Positions 42,485 to 51,822 of a DNA stretch of 64,000 nt are shown piece after piece (the stretch's first letter is position 1; each line of letters opens with the position of its first letter). Both the position numbers and the translations under genes were made by a program. This stretch comes from Anaerococcus vaginalis ATCC 51170 (lineage in GTDB: Bacteria > Bacillota > Clostridia > Tissierellales > Peptoniphilaceae): NCBI RefSeq assembly GCF_000163295.1, contig NZ_GG700527.1:1211403-1275402 (forward strand), in the 5' to 3' direction. Under the pieces are notes generated by a model, which was not told the origin of the DNA, made no database searches, and was given only the letters and a program-made list of their open reading frames with translations.

Positions 42485-43585
42485 TTATAGAAGAATATTT
42501 TTTTGACTTTCTTTATCAAAGAAATGCATTTTTTCTTCGTCTAGGTATATTTTTATTTCCTTATTCTTTTCCAATAAATTTTCAACGCTCAAAGCGCAAG
42601 TAATTTTTTCTTCTTTGCACTTAATATATGCATATTGTTGGGCTCCTAATAATTCTACAAAATCAACTTTTCCTATTAATGTTGAATTAGTTTTTCTAAA
42701 TCCATCATATATATGCTCAGGTCTAATTCCACAAACAATATCTTTTGATAAATAACCTAAATCTTGAAGTTTTAATGCTTTTTCTTGACTAATATGGAAT
42801 TTTACATTTTCATTTTCCATATAATAATCGTCATCTTCTTTTATTATTTTACCACTTATTAAATTCATTTGTGGAGAACCAATGAAAGTTGCTACAAATA
42901 GATTTTCTGGTTTTGAATAAACGTTTATAGGAGTATCTACTTGTTGGATTACTCCGTTATTCATAATAACAATTCTATCTGCCATAGTCATTGCTTCTGT
43001 TTGATCGTGGGTTACATATATAAATGTTGTTGCAAGTTGCTCGTGAAGTTTTGATATTTCTGCTCTAGTTTGCACTCTAAGTTTTGCATCCAAGTTACTA
43101 AGAGGCTCGTCCATCAAAAATACTTGAGGATTTCTTACAATCGCACGACCTAAGGCAACTCTTTGTCTTTGACCACCAGAAAGAGCTGCAGGCTTTCTAT
43201 CAAGATATTGTTCTAGTCCCAAAACTTCTGCTGCTGCTTTTACTTTTTTATTTATATCTTCTTTTGGAACTTTTGCAATTTTTAAAGCGTAGCTCATATT
43301 ATCTTTTACAGTCATTTGTGGATAAAGAGCATAATTTTGAAATACCATTGCTATATCTCTATCTTTTGGTTCAATATCATTTACTAACCTATCTCCAATA
43401 TATAGCTTTCCTTTTGATATTTCTTCAAGTCCTGCAACCATTCTAAGAGTTGTAGATTTTCCACAACCAGATGGCCCAACAAAAACAATAAACTCTTCAT
43501 CTTTTATTTCTAAATTAAAGTCATTTACAGCAGTAAATTTATTATCATATATTTTATAAATATGCTCGAATTTTAATCCAGCCAT
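42485..43585 (-). CDS. Sugar ABC transporter ATPase (UgpC/MsmK type)
   Basis: The 366-residue ATPase has Walker A FVGPSGCGKSTTLRMVAGLE, signature LSGGQRQRVALGRAIVR, Walker B VFLMDEPLSNLDAKLR and the H-loop YVTHDQTEAMTMADRI. The C-terminal MOI-like regulatory domain contains GIRPEHI. It energises the two permeases of this operon. MsmK-type ATPases often serve several sugar importers. A short membrane-protein gene lies between it and the phosphorylase gene. Confidence 0.95.
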   Translation of the reverse strand: MAGLKFEHIYKIYDNKFTAVNDFNLEIKDEEFIVFVGPSGCGKSTTLRMVAGLEEISKGKLYIGDRLVNDIEPKDRDIAMVFQNYALYPQMTVKDNMSYALKIAKVPKEDINKKVKAAAEVLGLEQYLDRKPAALSGGQRQRVALGRAIVRNPQVFLMDEPLSNLDAKLRVQTRAEISKLHEQLATTFIYVTHDQTEAMTMADRIVIMNNGVIQQVDTPINVYSKPENLFVATFIGSPQMNLISGKIIKEDDDYYMENENVKFHISQEKALKLQDLGYLSKDIVCGIRPEHIYDGFRKTNSTLIGKVDFVELLGAQQYAYIKCKEEKITCALSVENLLEKNKEIKIYLDEEKMHFFDKESQKNILL

Positions 43586-43596
43586 ATCAAACCTCC

Positions 43597-43776
43597 TTAA
43601 ACATGTCTTCTATTATATAAAAACAAAACTAAAAGCATAAGCGCTAGTGAAACAAATTGAATTAAAAGTGGACCATAGCCTGCTTTTCTATGTCCTACAA
43701 ATTGCAAAATAACTCCAAGAACAAATATTATAAAAAGTACAATATTATTTAATTTTTCTTTTTTGTAATAATCCAT
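43597..43776 (-). CDS. Small membrane protein in the lacto-N-biose operon
   Basis: The 59-residue product is easily missed by length cut-offs. It starts MDYYKKEKLNNIVLFIIFVL, has a second hydrophobic segment (LLIQFVSLALMLLVLFLY) and ends NRRHV. Between the two helices lies GHRKAGYGP. The ATG at 43776 follows GAGGAG by 5 nt. The stop lies 11 bp before the ATPase start, and it is 2 bp from the phosphorylase gene. Function is unknown; position suggests an accessory to the transporter or a product of the same regulation. Confidence 0.75.
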   Translation of the reverse strand: MDYYKKEKLNNIVLFIIFVLGVILQFVGHRKAGYGPLLIQFVSLALMLLVLFLYNRRHV

Positions 43777-43778
43777 AT

Positions 43779-45938
43779 TTACTCCTCAAACCAGATAATT
43801 TCGCCTGCATCAATTTCTATTTCGTGCGCATTTTTATCTCCATCATAAACAATAGATTTTACTTTTTCATTTGAATTGTTTATTACACAATATTTAGAAA
43901 TTTCAGGATAAGCAGTTACTTCTAGCCTAATGTCTTTAGCAAAATATTTTTCTAAAATATCTTCCTTGTGAGAAACATAGTGAATAGCTCTTTTTAATAA
44001 TCTTGTATTTTCTAAACTATAGGAAAGGCCCATAGCATAAAAACTTCTTCCTTTTCCATAATCATTTGCTGCCATATAGACTTCATTATTTTCATATTTT
44101 AAAATTTGAGTCTTTTCATTTATTGCATAAACATTTGGTTTTTCTTCCCCATATTTATATTCTTTTAAATCTTTAGTTATAAAATGATCTTTGGTTTCTT
44201 GTGTAAAATATCTATCAAATCCTTGTGAAAATCCTTTTTCAACATCAACTCCCAATACATCTGCAAGTTGGAAAAATCTTCCTTGATGTTGGTAAGCACT
44301 TGGATCTCCTATTCCAATAAAGCCTCCGCCTTCATAAACAAATTTTCTAATATTTGCAAGAACTTCTGGATCTAAGAAATTTTCTCCACCAGAAAATGCA
44401 GTATAAGCATCTCCAGCATTAATTATTACATCAATGTCCTTATCAATTCCTTTTTTTACATCTTCGAAATTAATAAATTTAACATCCATATCCATACCAG
44501 AAAGTGCTTCAATTATTCCACTGTATGAATAAGCTAATTTAAACCATTTTCCATGAGCTACAACATAAGCTCCCCAAGTTCTTATAGATCCCCAAGAATT
44601 TAAAATTGCAACTTTACAAGCCTTGTAAGGTTTTGCCTTTGATGAAATATCATAAATTTCTCTAAATTCATCTGCAACTTTTGTTATATAATCTATAAAT
44701 TTTGGAAATTTGTAAGCAAGAGATAAGTATCCGCCATATCCAATCCTATCAAGAGGATTTCTCAATAAAGCACGTCTTGCCTTTACCCAATTATCTTTTG
44801 CTTCAATTGATGGGTCATTTCCTTCATAAAATTCATCTGGGAAAAAGTATGGTAAAAATCTACCCTCTGTCATAGGAACATCTATGTCTGAAATTATTCT
44901 TAAAGTTGATCCATCTCCGACTGAGCCAACCACTCCATCAAGTCCTATATTTTTAAAATATTTTCCATAAGGCTCTGTTCCAATCCAATGATCTCCCAAA
45001 AACATTATTGCTTTTTTGCCATATTTATGAACAAGATCAACTAATTTTTTTGCCTTATTAGAAACAAATCTTTGTTGAAAATCAATGTAATCTAAATATT
45101 TTTTGCTTGGTATTCTGTAATTACTATTATAAAAACCTTGGTCAACAAAATCTTCACTTGTTAATCTATAACCATATTCTTTTTCAAAGGCAATCATAGC
45201 CTCTGGGGAAACACTGTTTGAATAGCCAAACCAATCTACATATTTTTCCTTAGCATCTTCATTAAAGAAAAGTGAAAATTGATAGAAGAATGTTGTAAAT
45301 CTTACTACATTTGTTTTTGGATTTTCTTGTAACCATTTTTCTAAATTTTTTTCTACAAATTCACTAGATTTTTCATATCTAACATCAAAAGGAATATGAT
45401 GAGCAACTTCATCTCCCCAATCATTTGTTATGTGATTGTACATTTGAACTGGATCCCAAATTCCATAAGCCAAAAAGTTTACTGTATAAACATGATAAGG
45501 AATTGTTTTTACACTGACTATATCTTTTTCTTTATCAATTTCCCAATTTGAAGGATCAACAACTTCGCCTGTGCTTCTATCATAAACTTGCCACCATTTT
45601 TTTGGATCATAATCATAATCAGCTATTAATTGTTTTTTGTAATAGCCTTTTAGAAAATCTATTTTTGTAATATCGCTAGTTGCTGTTACAAAATCACTTA
45701 TCAAGAAAAATCTTGATCTTTCAAAAGGAACAGTTTCTGCAAATTCGTTGTGACCACGAGTTGGAAAGAAGTTTGTATATATATCAACTCCTTCTATATC
45801 TTTAATCTCATCTGGAAGATATGTTCCATCAGAATCTCTTATTGCATCTGCTCCAAGCTTTTCAATCATCTCGCAAGTTTCATCATAAAAATTAGCTTCA
45901 CTTGGAAGAGTCAATCTTCCTCTTTTTTTATCTATCAT
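43779..45938 (-). CDS. 1,3-beta-galactosyl-N-acetylhexosamine phosphorylase (GH112)
   Basis: It splits galacto-N-biose or lacto-N-biose I with phosphate into galactose-1-phosphate and the N-acetylhexosamine. The 719-residue product has the GH112 pattern from the start (GRLTLPSEANFYDETCEMIE, TNFFPTRGHNEFAE) and the catalytic region IMFLGDHWIGTEPYGKYFKN. Asp316 there corresponds to the general acid of characterised enzymes. Beta-galactosidase-like trimerisation and C-terminal domains follow (NAGDAYTAFSGGENF). The length is typical. It overlaps the upstream permease gene by 4 bp. Confidence 0.95.
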   Translation of the reverse strand: MIDKKRGRLTLPSEANFYDETCEMIEKLGADAIRDSDGTYLPDEIKDIEGVDIYTNFFPTRGHNEFAETVPFERSRFFLISDFVTATSDITKIDFLKGYYKKQLIADYDYDPKKWWQVYDRSTGEVVDPSNWEIDKEKDIVSVKTIPYHVYTVNFLAYGIWDPVQMYNHITNDWGDEVAHHIPFDVRYEKSSEFVEKNLEKWLQENPKTNVVRFTTFFYQFSLFFNEDAKEKYVDWFGYSNSVSPEAMIAFEKEYGYRLTSEDFVDQGFYNSNYRIPSKKYLDYIDFQQRFVSNKAKKLVDLVHKYGKKAIMFLGDHWIGTEPYGKYFKNIGLDGVVGSVGDGSTLRIISDIDVPMTEGRFLPYFFPDEFYEGNDPSIEAKDNWVKARRALLRNPLDRIGYGGYLSLAYKFPKFIDYITKVADEFREIYDISSKAKPYKACKVAILNSWGSIRTWGAYVVAHGKWFKLAYSYSGIIEALSGMDMDVKFINFEDVKKGIDKDIDVIINAGDAYTAFSGGENFLDPEVLANIRKFVYEGGGFIGIGDPSAYQHQGRFFQLADVLGVDVEKGFSQGFDRYFTQETKDHFITKDLKEYKYGEEKPNVYAINEKTQILKYENNEVYMAANDYGKGRSFYAMGLSYSLENTRLLKRAIHYVSHKEDILEKYFAKDIRLEVTAYPEISKYCVINNSNEKVKSIVYDGDKNAHEIEIDAGEIIWFEE

Positions 45939-46789
45939 CCCTTATCTCCTCCTACCATCATTCCTTCAGTAAGTTGTTTTTGAACTAAAATATAAATTAT
46001 TAATGTTGGTATCATTACAATTACTAGACCTGCGTAAAGTCTTCCATAATTTGCTGCTCCTCTTGCTGCTTGTTGAAGATTTATTAATCCAACTGGCAAG
46101 GTTCTTTTTGATGGATCAGTCATAAGAGTTAGGGCTAAAATATATTCATTCCAAAAACTCAAAAAATTAAACAAAATAACTGTAATAACTGCTGGTCTTG
46201 CCATAGGTATCATTATGTCCATCATAGTTCTATAATAACCAGCCCCATCAATATAAGCTGCCTCTTCATAAGATTTAGAAATTGATGAGAAAAAGTTTGT
46301 CAAAAGATAAACTGTAAATGGAACTGCTGTTGACGCATATATTAATGCAAGGACAAATCTATTATTTAATAAAGCTAATGGAATAGATTTTGAAACATCT
46401 CTTAACATTAAAAATATTGGTATAACGATGTATGACAAGTTTATAAATAAACCTGCTTTTATATATGAAGTTACGAATCTTCTTCCTTTAAATTGCATTC
46501 TTGCTAAAATATATGAAAATGGAAGTGATATAAGCAAAAGCAAAGCCAAAGCAATTGCTGTAACTATCAAAGAATTTAAAAAATAATCTCCCATATTAGC
46601 AGCGGCCCATGCATCTTTAAAGTTATTTAAGTAAAAACTCATAGGCAAGGCCCAAGGGTTGCCATAAAATTCTGGATTTGTTTTTATTGATGCCATAAAA
46701 ACCCAAAAAACTGGGACTAAAATTGATAAGGCAAAAATAACCAAACACAAATAAATAAATATATTAAAAAGTTTTGATTTTTTCTTCAT
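45935..46789 (-). CDS. Carbohydrate ABC transporter permease (MalG-like)
   Basis: The 284-residue protein has six membrane helices and the EAA loop YEEAAYIDGAGYYRTMMDIMIPMARPA (quoted in part as EEAAYIDGAGYYRTMMDIMI), which docks on the ATPase. It ends with TEGMMVGGDKG, typical of MalG-family permeases. It forms the channel with the MalF-like protein encoded 9 bp upstream. Confidence 0.94.
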   Translation of the reverse strand: MKKKSKLFNIFIYLCLVIFALSILVPVFWVFMASIKTNPEFYGNPWALPMSFYLNNFKDAWAAANMGDYFLNSLIVTAIALALLLLISLPFSYILARMQFKGRRFVTSYIKAGLFINLSYIVIPIFLMLRDVSKSIPLALLNNRFVLALIYASTAVPFTVYLLTNFFSSISKSYEEAAYIDGAGYYRTMMDIMIPMARPAVITVILFNFLSFWNEYILALTLMTDPSKRTLPVGLINLQQAARGAANYGRLYAGLVIVMIPTLIIYILVQKQLTEGMMVGGDKG

Positions 46790-46798
46790 TTTTTTCTC

Positions 46799-47689
46799 CT
46801 AGTATTGCATGATATCTCTTTTTGTCAATCTATGAATTATTGCTGAAAGAATAAAAGAGAATAAGAACACGACAACACCAATAGCAAGTCCATAACCAAA
46901 AGATGAATTGGTGTAGGCTTGTTCATATTGATAATTTAATAGGGTAAGACTTGCACCATCAGGTCCTCCGCCTGTCAAAGCTTTTATAATTTGGAAAGCT
47001 ATGTTGATATTTGAAATTACATAAAATGTTAATGTAGTTCTAATTGTTTGCCATGTAAGTGGTAAGGTAATATCAAAAAATTGACGAATTTTTCCAGCTC
47101 CATCGAGGTTTGCTGCCTCATATAAATGTTCAGGAATTTGACTCATAGTTGACATATACATTACCATATAATATCCAATTGCTTGCCAAATCATTGCAAA
47201 GCCAATTGAATAAACAACATACATCCTATCTCCTAAAAAAGGAACGTTTGTATGATTACTATTAAATAATCTCATAAATCCATTTATAAGACCTTGATCC
47301 ATTCCATAAATTGCTGCAAAAATTGATGCAATAACTGCTATAGAAAGGATGTTTGGTATATAAAATATAATCCTAAAGAAATTTTGGCCTGCTATTTTTT
47401 CTCTTGATAAAATTGATGCGAAAATAATTGCCAAAAACATAGTCACAATTGTAACTATTACTATTAAAAATATTGTATTTTGAAAATACCTAATAAAATT
47501 ACTATCAGAAAATAATAATTTAAAATTAGCTAGACCAACAAAAGTTTTATTTCCAGATAAGCCCCCCGTTTTAAACAAAGACTCATAAAATACATTTATG
47601 GTAGGATAGACCATAAAGATAGTATAAAGTATCAATGAAGGTAATAATCCTAAGGCTATAAATCGTTTTTTATCCTTACTATTTTTCAT
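46799..47689 (-). CDS. Carbohydrate ABC transporter permease (MalF-like)
   Basis: The 296-residue protein has six membrane helices, an N-terminal LLPSLILYTIFMVYPTINVF segment and the EAA loop LYEAANLDGAGKIRQFFDIT. TGGGPDGASLTL precedes the last helices, a common MalF-type feature. It follows the binding-protein gene after a hairpin that may lower expression of the downstream genes. Confidence 0.94.
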   Translation of the reverse strand: MKNSKDKKRFIALGLLPSLILYTIFMVYPTINVFYESLFKTGGLSGNKTFVGLANFKLLFSDSNFIRYFQNTIFLIVIVTIVTMFLAIIFASILSREKIAGQNFFRIIFYIPNILSIAVIASIFAAIYGMDQGLINGFMRLFNSNHTNVPFLGDRMYVVYSIGFAMIWQAIGYYMVMYMSTMSQIPEHLYEAANLDGAGKIRQFFDITLPLTWQTIRTTLTFYVISNINIAFQIIKALTGGGPDGASLTLLNYQYEQAYTNSSFGYGLAIGVVVFLFSFILSAIIHRLTKRDIMQY

Positions 47690-47708
47690 ATTAACTCCTT
47701 ATAAAAAT

Positions 47709-47732
47709 TTAAGGCGGAATAGACCGCCTTAA
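47709..47732 (-). promoter_or_regulatory. Hairpin between binding-protein and permease genes
   Basis: TTAAGGCGG and CCGCCTTAA (9 bp, 6-nt loop), GC-rich for this genome, followed on the minus strand by ATTTTTATAA. It probably attenuates transcription or stabilises the upstream mRNA so that the binding protein is made in excess. Confidence 0.7.
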
Positions 47733-47742
47733 TTATTTTCAA

Positions 47743-49140
47743 TTACTTTTCAGCTTTTACAGCTTCTGATATTTTTTGTGCTGCAGATACTACATCTTTT
47801 TGCCAATCTTTTACAGATTTATCTTTATTTGCTACTGAGTTTATAGCATCAAATAATTCTTTTGACATATCTACACCTTCAACTGCTGGAGCTGCTGCCC
47901 ATCCACCTAGAGCTGCTTTTACATCATCGCCATAGATTGAATAGAATAATTTTTGATTTTCATCTGTTATCATATTTTCAACATCGTTGATTGGTTGAAC
48001 TGCTCCACCGTTTTCTATAAATGCTTTTGCTGCTTCGTCTGAATACAAGTAAGCAAGAAATTCTTTAGCAAGTTCTGGTTCTTTTGCAGTTTGTGTTATA
48101 AATATTTGTTCAAACCAAGAATATGCATATCTTTCGCCGTCTTTCATTGAAGGAAGTGGCATAAAGCCCCATTCAAATCCATCAGCAACGCCTTTTGCAT
48201 CTTTCATTTCTTCAACTACCCAAGTTCCGTTTGGCATAAATAATGCTTCGTTTTTCATAACTTGTAGTTGGTTTTGTGTAAATGATTCGTTGTTAGCTTG
48301 AGCTACTGTATTTGGATTTAAGTATTCCAAAATTTTTCCTACTGTTTCAAAATATGGTGTAGCTTCATTTTCCCAAGCTTTTGCATCGTAGTTCATCAAC
48401 TTATCAAATAATTCATTTCCACCAATGTTGTAGAACATTGCAAATGAGAATGTGTCAAAATATCCTGTTGTAGGATATGTAAATAATGAAATTTTATCTT
48501 TTTTAGCTTCTTCACCAAGTGCTAAGAATTCATCCATTGTTTTTGGAAGTTCATATTTTCCGCCACCATCTTTAAACATTGCTTTGTTATACCAAAGTCC
48601 TGTTGGTGAATAGAATAATGGAGCAAGATATGTTTTACCGTCGCCGTAAGGATTTGTTACAGCAGTATCTGTAAATCCTGGAATTATTTTTTCTCCTACA
48701 GTTTTTTCTTCTCCTGGAACTTTTTTGTCCAAAACATCGCTTATATCCATAAGCATTTTTTCTTTAATCATTGTTTCTGTAAGACCTGATTCTTGTCCAA
48801 TATTATTATAAATTACGTCAGGAGCATTTCCTGCTTGGATTTCTGGTCTTATTACTTCGTGAATATTTTTTTCAAATTTTGCTTCTACTTTTGCGCCTGT
48901 CTTTTTTTCAAAGTTAGCTATAACTTTTTTCCAGCCCTTTGTTCCATATCCGCCGTCAAGACCTGCTAGTGTTAATGTCTTACCTTCGAAAGCCTTTTCA
49001 GAATTATCTGAACTTTTTTCAGTTTCTGAAGACTTGTTTGACGCTGCATTGTTACTACTATCGTTTGCTTTGTTATTGCCACAAGATGTAAGTGCAAATA
49101 CTGCTAACAATGCCACCAAAGTTGTTTTCCATTTTTTCAT
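47743..49140 (-). CDS. Sugar ABC transporter substrate-binding lipoprotein
   Basis: The 465-residue protein has a lipoprotein signal (MKKWKTTLVALLAVFALTSC, lipobox Cys20), a Ser/Asn-rich linker and an extracellular-binding-protein family 1 fold (VIYNNIGQESGLTETMIKEK, YSPTGLWYNKAMF, EALFMPNGTWVVEEM). With GH112 phosphorylase in the operon the ligand is probably galacto-N-biose or lacto-N-biose from host mucin or milk glycans. First gene of the operon. Confidence 0.93.
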   Translation of the reverse strand: MKKWKTTLVALLAVFALTSCGNNKANDSSNNAASNKSSETEKSSDNSEKAFEGKTLTLAGLDGGYGTKGWKKVIANFEKKTGAKVEAKFEKNIHEVIRPEIQAGNAPDVIYNNIGQESGLTETMIKEKMLMDISDVLDKKVPGEEKTVGEKIIPGFTDTAVTNPYGDGKTYLAPLFYSPTGLWYNKAMFKDGGGKYELPKTMDEFLALGEEAKKDKISLFTYPTTGYFDTFSFAMFYNIGGNELFDKLMNYDAKAWENEATPYFETVGKILEYLNPNTVAQANNESFTQNQLQVMKNEALFMPNGTWVVEEMKDAKGVADGFEWGFMPLPSMKDGERYAYSWFEQIFITQTAKEPELAKEFLAYLYSDEAAKAFIENGGAVQPINDVENMITDENQKLFYSIYGDDVKAALGGWAAAPAVEGVDMSKELFDAINSVANKDKSVKDWQKDVVSAAQKISEAVKAEK

Positions 49141-49158
49141 ATTTTCCTCCTCGTATAT

Positions 49159-49168
49159 GGTAATTACC
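49159..49168. promoter_or_regulatory. Palindrome at the start of the lacto-N-biose operon transcript
   Basis: GGTAATTACC, a perfect 10-bp palindrome just downstream of the -10, is placed as a repressor operator would be. No regulator gene lies in the operon. Confidence 0.4.
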
Positions 49169-49177
49169 TATATTGTT

Positions 49178-49206
49178 ATTATAATTAATAACTTTCAAAA
49201 AGTCAA
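49178..49206 (-). promoter_or_regulatory. Promoter of the lacto-N-biose operon
   Basis: TTGACT (49206-49201), 17-nt spacer, TATAAT (49183-49178) on the minus strand. Confidence 0.8.
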
Positions 49207-49213
49207 GATTTTT

Positions 49214-49294
49214 TAGAAACATTTTCAAGGCTTAGAACGTGAAAATACTTTCAATTTTTTCATTTAAAAATAGCGTTTTCTAGGAAATAATTTC
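49214..49294. promoter_or_regulatory. Cluster of GAAA/TTTC dyads upstream of the lacto-N-biose promoter
   Basis: TAGAAACATTTTCA (49214-49227), TGAAAATACTTTCA (49240-49253), TAGCGTTTTCTA (49271-49282) and GAAATAATTTC (49284-49294) lie within 80 bp. The first two resemble degenerate CcpA cre sites and are 26 bp apart. They could be catabolite-control or specific-activator sites. Confidence 0.4.
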
Positions 49295-49332
49295 AAAATT
49301 TATTTTTTTATTTTAAATTTGAGTAAGAAAAT

Positions 49333-49372
49333 AGAGTTTGATAAATAAACTAATCTTTTTTTATCAAACTCT
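49333..49372 (-). terminator. Terminator of the ABC exporter operon
   Basis: AGAGTTTGATAA pairs with TTATCAAACTCT (12 bp, 16-nt loop), 10 bp after the permease stop. Confidence 0.75.
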
Positions 49373-49381
49373 TGTATTTTT

Positions 49382-51013
49382 TTATAAATCATAAAATCCT
49401 TTTTGATATTTTTTCAAACATGATTTGTATAAAAAAATTATAGAAATTATTATTAAGCTTATTACAAATAAAAATCCAACATAAATATTTGTAAAAGTAT
49501 AAATTAAATACGCAAAAACTCCTACGATTGTCATTGTTATTCCACTAATTACATAATAACCTACGTTTTGTGATGAGCCTTTTGTAAGATCTCTTTCTTT
49601 TTGCCAATGAATGTTGACTGAATTTGCATCCATCAAAAGTCCCAAAAAAGATGAAACAAGACTTGCAAGTGTAAATCCCAAAAAAATTACAAAGCTTACA
49701 AGAATATTTATTTTAATTATAAATTTTAATACCATACAAAATGAAATATTTATAATTAAATTTACAAGATTTATTGATAGAGCTCTTCCCAAAATATTTT
49801 CTTTTGGGCTTATTGGCAAGGTTAGGGTTTGGTACAAGCTTTCTCCTTCTCTTGAAAGGGAAGAATTTATTGCCAAGTCGTTTGCTGTTATGAAAAATCT
49901 AAAGACAAATGCTCCAATAATTATAAATAAATATATTTCTACATTTGAAATATCAAGTTTTTTTATAAAATCAAACATTTCAATTGTCCCAAATCCCCAT
50001 ATACATGTAAAAATAATCATAGATGAAATAATTGGAAACAAATATACCGGACTTTTTATAATAGTTTTAAAATCTTTTTTAAAAATTGCTATGATTGTTG
50101 ATGATTTTTTGATTGATATTTTTATATTTTTCTTGCGAATTTTTCTTTTTTCATTTCCTAATAGAGAATCAAAATATATTTTTGATGCAAGCTTTGCCAA
50201 AATATATAGGATTAAAAAAGTGTATATATAAAGAAGGAAAGTATAAATAATAAAATCTATTCCACTTCCTCCTAAACTTTTTCCGTAAATTCTTGTATGG
50301 AAAAATAGAAGTGACATCTTATCTTTATGGTCAAGAAAAAATTTTGTTACTAGCTTGATTATACTTACATCTCCATTTTTCCTATAAGAATAAAAATATA
50401 TAAAGCCCAAAAGCAAAAGCAAAAATCCATATCCAATAAATTTCAAACTGGTTTTGTAAAATCTTATGTTTGAATACCTCATAATTACCATTATAAAAAT
50501 AGAAATTATGGCAACTGATGTTACAAATATTGGAAATGAATTTATTATCAAGCCAAAAAATTTAATAAAGGAAAATCCCTTATTAAATAAATAAATCAAA
50601 ATCATCAAAATATAAAAATAAAATATTTCAAATTTTGATAAAACTATGGCAAGAAATTTTGACAAATAAATTTCTTCATCTTTTATTGGCATAGTCATCA
50701 AAATATTTGTGTCCTTGCTTTTTGAATAATCAGAAATCAAATCAACCGCCGATAAAATTATTGTAAAAATACTTATGATTAGACTGGCAGATAAAAAATA
50801 GGAATATTCATCATTTTTCCTTAAATACGAAAACGCCAACAAGGAAAATGTTGCAAGTCCCATAATAGTATAAAATCCATACATCAAAAGTATATATAAA
50901 ATCCTAAGTGTATAATCATTTGGAAGTCCGTAAACTTTTGTTCCGGGCAAATATTGAGCGATTTCTTCCTTAAAATTTTTCCTAAAAAGAATTTTTAATC
51001 TTTTATTTTTCAT
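49382..51013 (-). CDS. ABC-2-type exporter permease
   Basis: The 543-residue protein has about twelve hydrophobic segments with two basic cytosolic regions (ENGNEKRKIRKKNIKISIKK-type around residue 290). This fits large fused ABC-2 permeases of Firmicutes. It overlaps the ATPase gene by 11 bp. A conserved Ser/Arg loop (INSSLSREGESLYQTLTLPI) is typical of this permease class. The exported substrate is unknown. Confidence 0.8.
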   Translation of the reverse strand: MKNKRLKILFRKNFKEEIAQYLPGTKVYGLPNDYTLRILYILLMYGFYTIMGLATFSLLAFSYLRKNDEYSYFLSASLIISIFTIILSAVDLISDYSKSKDTNILMTMPIKDEEIYLSKFLAIVLSKFEIFYFYILMILIYLFNKGFSFIKFFGLIINSFPIFVTSVAIISIFIMVIMRYSNIRFYKTSLKFIGYGFLLLLLGFIYFYSYRKNGDVSIIKLVTKFFLDHKDKMSLLFFHTRIYGKSLGGSGIDFIIYTFLLYIYTFLILYILAKLASKIYFDSLLGNEKRKIRKKNIKISIKKSSTIIAIFKKDFKTIIKSPVYLFPIISSMIIFTCIWGFGTIEMFDFIKKLDISNVEIYLFIIIGAFVFRFFITANDLAINSSLSREGESLYQTLTLPISPKENILGRALSINLVNLIINISFCMVLKFIIKINILVSFVIFLGFTLASLVSSFLGLLMDANSVNIHWQKERDLTKGSSQNVGYYVISGITMTIVGVFAYLIYTFTNIYVGFLFVISLIIISIIFLYKSCLKKYQKGFYDL

Positions 51014-51728
51014 CTGTAAGCTCCAAAAATAATTCTTCTAGGGATTTATTTTCATTAAGATTTGCCCTTATTTCTGAAAGCGAACCTACTGCTACAATTT
51101 TTCCTTTGGAAATTATAGCAAGTCTATCACAAATATTTTCTGCAACTTCCATTATATGAGTTGAGAAGAAAACCATCTTACCCTCATCTTTTCTTTCTTT
51201 CATTATTTTTTTAAGATTAAAAGAAGATTTTGGATCAAGACCAACCATTGGCTCATCTAAAATCAAAAGATCTGGATTGTGGATAAGGGATGCAATTATG
51301 GCAAGTTTTTGCTTCATTCCATGAGAAAATGAAGAAATCAAATCAGCCATAGCCTCTCTTATATCAAAATAATCAAGATAAGTATTGAGCCTTTCATTTC
51401 TAGTTTTTTCATCAATTCCATAAATATCTGCCACAAAATTTATATATTCAACTCCTGTAAATTTATCAAATAAATCTGGATTATCGGCAAGATAGGAAAA
51501 TTTATTTTTGTATGAAATAGGATCATCTTCTAATTTTAATCCATCAATACTTATCTCTCCTTTTGTTTTTTTGATAAGTCCTACAATTGCCTTAATAGTT
51601 GTAGATTTTCCAGCACCATTTGGCCCCAAAAATCCAAAAATTTCTCCATTTTTCACTTCAAACGAAATATCATCAACGGCAAGCTTGCCATTATTGTATT
51701 TTTTTGTAAAATTTTTAACTTCTAACAT
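51003..51728 (-). CDS. ABC exporter ATPase
   Basis: The 241-residue ATPase shows Walker A FGFLGPNGAGKSTTIKAIVG, signature FSHGMKQKLAIIASLIHNP, Walker B LLILDEPMVGLDPKSS and H-loop VFFSTHIMEVAENIC. The SHGMKQ signature is usual for drug/bacteriocin-type exporters. It pairs with the overlapping permease. Confidence 0.93.
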   Translation of the reverse strand: MLEVKNFTKKYNNGKLAVDDISFEVKNGEIFGFLGPNGAGKSTTIKAIVGLIKKTKGEISIDGLKLEDDPISYKNKFSYLADNPDLFDKFTGVEYINFVADIYGIDEKTRNERLNTYLDYFDIREAMADLISSFSHGMKQKLAIIASLIHNPDLLILDEPMVGLDPKSSFNLKKIMKERKDEGKMVFFSTHIMEVAENICDRLAIISKGKIVAVGSLSEIRANLNENKSLEELFLELTDEK

Positions 51729-51780
51729 AAAATCTCCTTTATCTTAAAGCCTAGAAAATATTTACCCAATATTTACACAA

Positions 51781-51812
51781 AAAAATCTCACAGCATACTC
51801 TGCGAGATTTTT
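51781..51812 (-). terminator. Terminator of the Na/Pi cotransporter gene
   Basis: AAAAATCTC..CAG pairs with CTG..GAGATTTTT (one mismatch inside), 11 bp after the stop. Confidence 0.75.
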
Positions 51813-51822
51813 AAAAATTTAT

